DNA of 64,000 nucleotides from Papaver somniferum (taxonomy: Eukaryota; Streptophyta; Magnoliopsida; Ranunculales; Papaveraceae): positions 17,178,360-17,242,359 of the forward strand of contig NC_039368.1 of assembly GCF_003573695.1 (NCBI RefSeq), read 5' to 3'. The position numbers were made by a program, and so were the translations under genes. Within the stretch, counting starts at the first letter, position 1; each line of letters begins with the position of its first letter. Shown here one piece after another: positions 57,423 through 64,000 of this stretch. The notes under the pieces were generated by a model. That model ran no database searches. It saw nothing but the letters and a program-made list of their open reading frames with translations, and was not told where the DNA came from.

Positions 57423-59749
57423 TGGTGGGCCCGGAGGTGTGTGAAAATTAAACGCAATAAAAACGCGGGCCTACAGTAATACCGCAAGTGCACGGTCGTC
57501 AGTTGTAGCTCGTGCAAGTACGGGTCGATCCATAGAGATTGGGAGTGTTTGGAGTTTCTAGCTATTTGGGCTCTAAATTGCTATTGGGCTTCTAATTGTG
57601 CTTTGGGCTTAGTGGGTTTTTGTAACAATGAAATGGTTTTGGTCTCAGTGGGCTTTTGGATTGACTGTGAACTTATGGGCTTTTGGTCTTTTGAATTGCA
57701 CTGGGCCTTGGGCTAACAGTGACTGTGAATTGGGCTTTAGCTTTTCACCTGGGCTTTGATTAAGTCCACAGTGGGCTTTTGTAATGACTGAACTTGTAGC
57801 CCAGAATTGAACTGGACCTGAAGCAGCAACAGTGGTGGCTTCAGCAGCAGCAGAAGCAGTGCACAGCAGCAGCAGAAGCAAAGGGCAGGTGCTCAGCAGG
57901 GAAAGGGAGAGCAGGAGCTGTGCAGGCAGACAAGGTAACTAAATCACACAGGTCCAAGGATGGCATTTACAATGACAATGAAGATGGTAGTGAAATAATG
58001 AGACAATGGATGATAAAACAATAAACACAAGAAAACAGATACAAATACAAAACACAAAACAGGTGACAGTGGCAGTGGAGAGTGATAGTGAAGAAAAGCA
58101 AAGGAAATGGTGAAAATGGCAGTGAGGATGGCAATGGAAATGAAGCAAAGAGAAAGACCAAGGCAGTGAAGTAAATGTGACAGTGAAGCAAAGGTAACAG
58201 TGGCAGTTAACAGGAAACAAAGCCAAATAAACCAAGGCTGTTAGCCAAGGGCAGGGAGGAGTTTGCAGCTGTGGCTAAGCTAAGGCTTAGAATCCACCTT
58301 GTGTCCTAGCTAAACAATGCAATTCTAGATTTAAAAACTTAAGCATCCAACTAGAATGGGAAGAAAATCAGCTTGCTCACTGATTTGCCCCCACAGGCAT
58401 ATCAGAGCACCAACTACTTCCCATTACTCAAGCAAAACAGGCCTTCCTAGCAATTCATCATTCATTAGTGCACTAAGGTTTCATCTGAGCCTCAGCTAGT
58501 GAGACTTAGCTCATGACTAACATGCTAACACTAACATACATCATACAAGATAATTGAAACATGAATTCAAAAATTTAACATAAACAGAACATGAACAGAA
58601 ATTGAAGAACCCTAAATATTAAATTGAAAATTAAAACTAAAATTAAACAGTGATTAACCCAAATTTGGGGGTATCTCGGCTAACCAAGAACAACCTTTAA
58701 CATCCTACATCACTTCCCTTTTATAGCTTACAACAAAATACCTAATTTCACCAAAACCCTAAATTTGCAAACCCTAACTTTTGGGGAAAATCAAATTCGA
58801 CATACCCATGTGTAAATTGGCTTCGACCCATGCTTCTTGATGTCCCTCTGATGCTCTTCCTGCTCCAATTGATGTACTGCAACCCTAGCTCGAGTTGTTT
58901 CATCAACTCCACACCTAGGTCAGAGAGATGTGGGTTTGAAAAAGCAACTAGGCTAGAGGGTTGGGGAAAGTGATGGTGATTGAGGGGGTGTCGGGGTATG
59001 GAGATGGTTGTGAGGCAGAGGGTGGCAGTGGACATGGAAGAGAGGCAGGAGCAGAGCTCGACTGCAACTGTCGGGGGAAGAAGAAAGTTTTTGGGGAAAA
59101 AGGATTTGGGGAAGAAGAACTTGTTTGGGTGAAGTCGATGGTTTTGGATGCTAGGGTGTGAAGCGGGGTAGCGAACTTTGATGAACAGCAAGTAAAGAGC
59201 GTTGGATGATCCCATATAGATTGAATCGAACGGCTACGATGGAGAGGTATGTAGCGACCGTTGGATTATGAGATACAACAAAACTGACGGCTTCAGATGG
59301 AGTTAGGTACTATGGTGTTTGACAGGAGCTTCGGATTTTGATGCACAATGATGAGGCGACCGTTGGATGACAAGATGGATCCAATCTGACGGCTCTCATG
59401 GAAATGGGTATGGATAATGGAAATGGATTTGGGTAAGGTTTTGGGCCTTGGGTATGCCAAGCCCATATCTTCTTTAAGAACAATTCTTCCTCTTCAAGCC
59501 CACTTCGTTGATCCGGCTCTTGCAAACATCATTCTTCGCTTCCTCCTAGCGGGAGTCTTTGCCGTTCTTTGCTCTTTTCGCTCCGTGATTAACCACTTTA
59601 TTTAGTACCTAAAAATGCAAAATTAATTAAAAAATATTTATTCTTGAAAACAAAAATACAGAATATGGGATAAAATGTAGAATTAATGCACAAAAGATGA
59701 GTTAAATGCCACAAAAAATATAAAAATATGCACTTTTTAGCACTCATCA
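57423..59749 (-). repeat. 3' LTR of element III
   Basis: 2327 bp. On the minus strand it begins TGATGAGTGCTAAAAAGTGC and ends GGGCCCACCA. A TATA-type motif (ATAAAAGGGAAGTG, minus, about 58722) would put R-U5 at about 58690-57423. No gene inside; small open frames near 57939-58235 are low-complexity. Confidence 0.8.
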
Positions 59750-59789
59750 AATACCCCCAAACCTGAATTTTACTTGTCCTCAAGTAAAA
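59750..59789 (-). other. Terminal stem-loop (GAGGAC loop) plus 3' polypurine tract of element III
   Basis: Minus strand: TTTTACTT, loop GAGGAC, AAGTAAAA (59789-59768, perfect 8-bp stem), then CAGGTTTGGGGGTATT abutting the LTR. Homologous to 7989-8027 of element I, with a compensatory G-C to A-T change in the stem. Confidence 0.75.
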
Positions 59790-59867
59790 CAAAACTAAGG
59801 AAATCCTACCTATACCACTGTCGCTGGTCTCTCGAATGCATTTAGCGTATGCACTAAGCCTTTTAAA

Positions 59868-59887
59868 CCACTAAGTGTCCCTAGTGG
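59868..59887 (-). other. Conserved stem-loop of element III
   Basis: Minus strand CCACTAGG, loop GACA, CTTAGTGG. It pairs over 8 bp with one GU. Homologous to the stem at 7915-7934. Confidence 0.7.
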
Positions 59888-59889
59888 AC

Positions 59890-60953
59890 GAGTTGAAGTC
59901 TCGTGAAGGTTTGCTTAGAACGTACCTACAAAGTTCTAGGTCAAAATATAAGCTCAGATTCCATCAAATGTGACATGTGCAAGTCAGTTAAGCTCACAGC
60001 AAAATGGAGATGTCAATCTAGCTATCGAAGGCACAATCCTAGCACTGATAACAAATAAAGACATGTGATAAGAGTGTAAAGTGTATCTACACATGTGTAA
60101 AGAAAGATCGGATGTTATGACTACTAATCACCAAGAGATAGTTTCTCAGGCTAAGAACCAAGGTCGAAATCTAGCTAGCTGTCCGGACTTTACGAGAATT
60201 GTGAATGAGTTGGAGGTATTTCACAATTACTCGCGTTGTACATCAATGGCATACACCCTTCCTTGCTTATTACAATAAAACACAAAAGATGACTCTTTAC
60301 ATGACTCTTATTTACATTGACTACTCTCTTTTATTTTTGGAACAAGAGAGAATGGAATTGATAAATACTTGATTTTTTTGTATTTTTCTGATTTTTTTTT
60401 CTGAATATATACATCGTTTTTTTTTTTTTTTTTTTTTTTAGAACTTGAAATTGATTTTTACATATGGTAGCTCTTTTGATACATAACAAAAAGAAACAAA
60501 AAAATTACATGACACTTTGCAAGAGGTAGCCCTTTTTGATGCACCCAGTTAAATTCGATGGTTGTCTTTCTTAATGTAACCTCCACCTTCTATCCCAACC
60601 AACCAAAGAAAAAGCTAGTCAAGTTTCGTTCAGTATTCTAAAGTGATTGGCAATCGTGACTTCCTATCAAACACCTTGAAGATCGAGGCTATACATGTAT
60701 TGGTAGATCGTGCGCGTGCAAATTTCTTATCACTATGTGAATTGTGCTAGAATCAGGGTGCCTAAATATCTAGACTAAGACTCCTAATAAAAATACATAT
60801 TTGCACAAGAGTCAACATTTCAAGGTAAATGAGCTCCATTTTTATGTTTTTTTTTTCAATTTTTTAATTTTTTATTTTTATTTTTCATTTTTTTTTCAAA
60901 AAGAAAGAGTTCTTGTTTTCAATTATGGCATATTATCAAAGTATCTACTTTTC
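59890..60953 (-). other. 3' untranslated interior of element III
   Basis: Contains T-runs (60417-60440) and A/T-rich DNA. No convincing coding frame. Confidence 0.45.
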
Positions 60954-60990
60954 ACCCCCAAACCTAAACTAAACATTGTCCTCAATGTTT
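60954..60990 (-). other. Internal stem-loop (GAGGAC loop) plus polypurine tract of element III
   Basis: Minus strand: AAACATT, loop GAGGAC, AATGTTT (60990-60971), then TAGGTTTGGGGGTG. It matches the internal copy in element I (7021-7056) and is placed at the same point, downstream of the reading frame. Confidence 0.75.
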
Positions 60991-61191
60991 CAAAATATGA
61001 ACAAAATTATAATACAACATATGAAGAGGAACATGCTGAGTAGAGTAAAAGGGGAGAGAATACCCGATTTCGGCGAAAGCAATATTAGAACTCCGTTATT
61101 CAAGGCAAGAATCCAACATATGTCAGCCGAGATCATATTGGATTAGCAAAATATATACAAAAGGAACAAAAGGGTTTTTAAGAAATTTTAT

Positions 61192-62937
61192 CTACTGGAT
61201 TATATACAAAAATTCACCATACACTAACAATCTAAAGAGTTGAGGATCAACCCAAAAGACAAAGTGTAGAGGTTTCAACAGCTTCACACAATAATAATAT
61301 GATAGGCATGCAAGTGAAGCTGTGAAACAAAATGAGCTACCCCCAAACCTGGATTTTTCAACGGATAAAATTTTGGAAACAAAATCTCGCAGTTTTGGGG
61401 GTTCATCATGCACAAGGTCTAGCTCGAAATGAACTGTGCTAGGGACGGGCAAACATGCTAATTCCAACTGTGGTTCCTCAGATGTATTATACTTAGAAGC
61501 AAAATAGTCCAAGAGGACTTGGGAAGCACACAGTTCCAAACCTAGGTTGGGGACTCTCAGAAAAGTTGGTTTGACAATATCGGTACAAACCAAATCTAGG
61601 TTGGATGGAAGGCCTTCAGATTGTGACTCATGTAGGAAGATAGGCACATCATTATTAATCACATCAACATCTCCTAAGTCTTCTACAAGTGTCACAACAT
61701 GCTCACAATCATCAAACAAATTGGCAAGATCACAATCAGAGTCATCAACATCATCAACAGATTCATTCTCATGCATCGGCAAATCAGGAGAAATATCACA
61801 ATGTGACCTAGGTAGAGAATCAGACACATCAAATATATTTTCATGCATATTAGTGTCTACAGAAGATTCAACTATTCCTATGTCATGCTCATCTTCACAG
61901 AATAATTGTACGAATCCCATGTCAATATCAAAATCATATGAATTACAATGAGTATTAGAAAGAACAACATTCATGAAGGTCGAGGGCGAGAAGCCATATG
62001 TTTTTGAACCAACAGGTTCCACAATATTTTCATGTTCTTCTAACATATCATCATAATCATCATAATCATCATCATGGTAGCATGCATATTGGTCCTCATT
62101 AACAGTGGTGGTGTCATTAGTCGATTCATGTTCCTCTAAATTAGGTTCATATTCAACATTATTTACATGAATGGGACTAGACACTTCATTAGGGACAACA
62201 TACATTTCCTCATGAATTTCCTCCTTTTGTAGGTGAAGCAAAATCTGATCTAAATATGCATGAATTCGTGATGTAGATCTATCATAGTCTTGCTTACTGA
62301 GTCTTAAAGCTTCCGTGGTGGAGTCTAAATTCATGGGAGTACCAAATTCTTCATGTTCAAATTGTGGTGAATGGTACATGTGTGCATGGTCATTAGGGTT
62401 TACAAAATATTGATCGCAACCCTCAAAGGATTGATTATGGTCCCAATGACTACCATTCTCACAATTTATGGGCATTTCATACCTTTGATTTTCTCTAGAT
62501 TGCCTAAAATTATGCAAAATATGACAATTCTCAACAGGGTGGTCTAAACTACCACATGCGGGACATGCATAGATTTCAGGTTGCCTAAGAAAATTAGATG
62601 TGACAGATTCCTCATGTGATTGCATTTCTAAAGCTGTGATTCGAGCTTCTATTTGATCCATAAGTGATGATTGTGTGAGTGAGGCTCTAGCAGAATGTTC
62701 ATTTTCACGTTGCGATGAATGATGCATGTATGAATAGTCATTAGGGTTCATGTATTGCGGCTCGGGACTTTGAAAATGTCCATAATAATTCCTATGACTA
62801 TTGACATCATGGTCCGTGGAAGGTTCATAACGTGAAGTTTGTCCATATGCAAGTTCTCTAAGGGATTTGTTGTACTCCCCAACTGTAGAAAAAGATCTAT
62901 TCATGATTGGCTCAAAAGCTAAGTAAAGAATGTACAA
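61192..62937 (-). CDS. Acidic retroelement protein with zinc knuckle (DPQLFRLL family), intact
   Basis: 581 codons without a stop; an alternative start at Met12 (62904, MNRSFSTVGEY) resembles element I better. Parts in order: Tyr/His/Asn-rich N-terminus; a short helical segment (QIEARITALEMQ, residues 95-106); a CCHC zinc knuckle, CPACGSLDHPVENC (C125, C128, H133, C138), typical of retroviral-type nucleocapsid; a long acidic middle with D/E runs (residues about 265-450); LGLELCASQVLLDYFASKY, similar to LDICASTILQDYLHTLF in element I; a hydrophobic segment (ASLACLSYYYCVKLL); and VDPQLFRLLVYGE at the end. No capsid, protease or polymerase motif. Likely a Gag-derived RNA-binding protein of a non-autonomous element; the role of the acidic part and the C-terminal motif is unknown. 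Confidence 0.7.
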   Translation of the reverse strand: MYILYLAFEPIMNRSFSTVGEYNKSLRELAYGQTSRYEPSTDHDVNSHRNYYGHFQSPEPQYMNPNDYSYMHHSSQRENEHSARASLTQSSLMDQIEARITALEMQSHEESVTSNFLRQPEIYACPACGSLDHPVENCHILHNFRQSRENQRYEMPINCENGSHWDHNQSFEGCDQYFVNPNDHAHMYHSPQFEHEEFGTPMNLDSTTEALRLSKQDYDRSTSRIHAYLDQILLHLQKEEIHEEMYVVPNEVSSPIHVNNVEYEPNLEEHESTNDTTTVNEDQYACYHDDDYDDYDDMLEEHENIVEPVGSKTYGFSPSTFMNVVLSNTHCNSYDFDIDMGFVQLFCEDEHDIGIVESSVDTNMHENIFDVSDSLPRSHCDISPDLPMHENESVDDVDDSDCDLANLFDDCEHVVTLVEDLGDVDVINNDVPIFLHESQSEGLPSNLDLVCTDIVKPTFLRVPNLGLELCASQVLLDYFASKYNTSEEPQLELACLPVPSTVHFELDLVHDEPPKLRDFVSKILSVEKSRFGGSSFCFTASLACLSYYYCVKLLKPLHFVFWVDPQLFRLLVYGEFLYIIQ

Positions 62938-63767
62938 AGCTCAGAATTTGGTTTTTAAAGGGTTTGGATTTTTGGGAAAAATTTGGTTTTGGTGGGAGAC
63001 ATTTTTTTGGTTTTTTTAGAATTTGGGAGCAAGTTTAGTTTTAATGGGTTAAAGAAGAAAAAATTTGGTTGATAAAATGGGAGCAAGTAAAATTTGGTTT
63101 TTGAATGGGAGAAAAGTTTTGGTTTTTTTTTTTTTTGAAATTAGGAGCAAAATTTTGGTTTTTTTTTTTTTTTTTTTTTTTTTTTCATAAAATTTGGTTT
63201 TTGAATGGGAGCAAGCCCACTGTTGGTTTTGTGTTTGCTTTGGCTCAGCTGGTTTGAAAACGTTTGGTGAAACTGAGTTCAAAATCTCGGCCTAGAATTT
63301 GGGTACTCGGCCCACTAACGAGTTAACCTAGCGTGATCGGTTACAAGCTCAACTGGGTTTAAAAACCCAGAATACAAAATACCAGTCCAAATTAAACAAG
63401 CTCACAAAAATTAAATACAAGCCCACAAATTAAACAAACAAGCCCACAGAAATTAATTACAAACCCAACAGAAAATAAAAAGCCCAAAAATTGGCTTTAT
63501 TATTACAAGCCCACAATTAAAAATTGGAAGCCCACAATTCGGGTTCTCTTAAATGGGTTACCTTTTAAGCACAGCCCAGCTGCTCTGATATTGTTGCAAA
63601 AACCCAGTTGGGCTTTGGTTCTTTTCCTTGGTGGCGTCCCAGCAGAGGAAAAACTGGTTCAGAACAGCAGGCCCAACAGCAAATGAAGTGAAGTAGATGC
63701 AAATGCAAATGCGATGAAGTGAAATGCAAAATAGCCAAGAAAACTACCCGAAAAACACAGCACCAAT
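62938..63767 (-). other. Leader of element III
   Basis: G- and T-rich (A/C-rich on the minus strand) with a long T-run at 63158-63185. No convincing gene. This is the untranslated region between primer site and start codon. Confidence 0.5.
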
Positions 63768-63784
63768 CCCCGGCAGCGGCGCCA
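63768..63784 (-). other. Primer binding site of element III
   Basis: Minus strand TGGCGCCGCTGCCGGGG, six bases after the LTR end at 63791. Same type as in element I. Confidence 0.75.
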
Positions 63785-63790
63785 AAAACT

Positions 63791-64000
63791 TGGTGGGCCC
63801 GGAGGTGTGTGAAAATTAAACGCAATAAAAACGCGGGCCTACAGTAATACCGCAAGTGCACGGTCGTCAGTTGTAGCTCGTGCAAGTACGGGTCGATCCA
63901 CAGAGATTGGGAGTGTTTGGAGTTTCTAGCTATTTGGGCTCTAAATTGCTATTGGGCTTCTAATTGTGCTTTGGGCTTAGTGGGTTTTTGTAACAATGAA
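63791..64000 (-). repeat. 5' LTR of element III (partial, continues beyond window)
   Basis: The first 210 bp from the LTR end. 209 of 210 bases match 57423-57632. Confidence 0.85.

Larger units (their letters stand above)
57423..64000 (-). mobile_element. Element III: young non-autonomous LTR retrotransposon (cut by window end)
   Basis: Direct repeats at 57423-59749 and 63791 onward enclose 4.0 kb with a single intact reading frame and no pol. Minus-strand order: 5' LTR (beyond 64000 to 63791), PBS, frame 62937-61192, internal stem-loop/purine tract, terminal stem-loop/purine tract, 3' LTR. The overlapping 210 bp of the two LTRs differ at one position (57532 T versus 63900 C), so insertion was recent. 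Bases outside the 3' end are CTTCC (57418-57422); the other flank is not in the window. Confidence 0.85.

Noticed and set aside
57939..58235. Minus-strand hydrophobic small protein
   Set aside because: Low-complexity Cys/His/Leu/Phe-rich translation of a GTGA/AATGG-rich part of the LTR of element III.

Overview
This is a piece of plant nuclear DNA, almost certainly from an angiosperm. Evidence: one 18-exon gene with GT-AG introns whose product is a plant-type nardilysin, surrounded by plant transposable elements (Ty3/gypsy, Ty1/copia, Cassandra TRIM, MULE with SWIM-type transposase, plant mobile domain genes, LINE fragments with RNase H). I cannot name the species; a eudicot is my guess. Roughly three quarters of the window is mobile DNA.

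Layout: 1-2831, old LINE debris and unrecognised AT-rich DNA. 2832-9208, 'element I', a 6.4 kb non-autonomous LTR retrotransposon on + with a TACTT target duplication, one broken acidic reading frame and no pol. 9209-16800, a LINE tail (zinc-binding domain near 9.4 kb, RNase H near 16.1 kb) split by an inverted LTR fragment and by the 3' part of a Ty1/copia element on the minus strand. 17894-18577, a Cassandra TRIM whose LTRs carry a 5S rRNA-derived promoter. 19040-24511, a MULE with a decayed transposase gene on + and a convergent plant-mobile-domain (PMD) gene on minus; the first intron of each gene is filled with a CCGG-rich 42-bp repeat. 24512-29443, nothing recognised. 29444-39112 (minus), an intact nardilysin-like metalloprotease of 1028 residues. 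40372-47826, a minus-strand Ty3/gypsy derivative with a 3.2 kb LTR full of tandem repeats. 47827-57422, a plus-strand Ty3/gypsy derivative with gag, protease and only the integrase tail, plus an antisense PMD gene. 57423-64000, 'element III', a young non-autonomous LTR element on the minus strand, cut by the window end.

The most interesting signal is in elements I and III. They have unrelated LTR sequences but the same plan: a PBS of TGGCGCCGCTG type, a roughly 580-600 residue acidic protein ending in DPQLFRLL, then an internal and a terminal polypurine tract, each preceded by a stem-loop with the constant loop sequence GAGGAC. A second stem-loop, about 100-140 nt upstream of the 3' LTR, differs between the two elements by a compensatory base-pair change, a GC to GU change and one loop change only. 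This looks like conserved RNA structure needed in trans by a partner element. The two LTRs of element I are also chimeric: about 3% different over the first 645 bp and essentially unalignable after the start of R.
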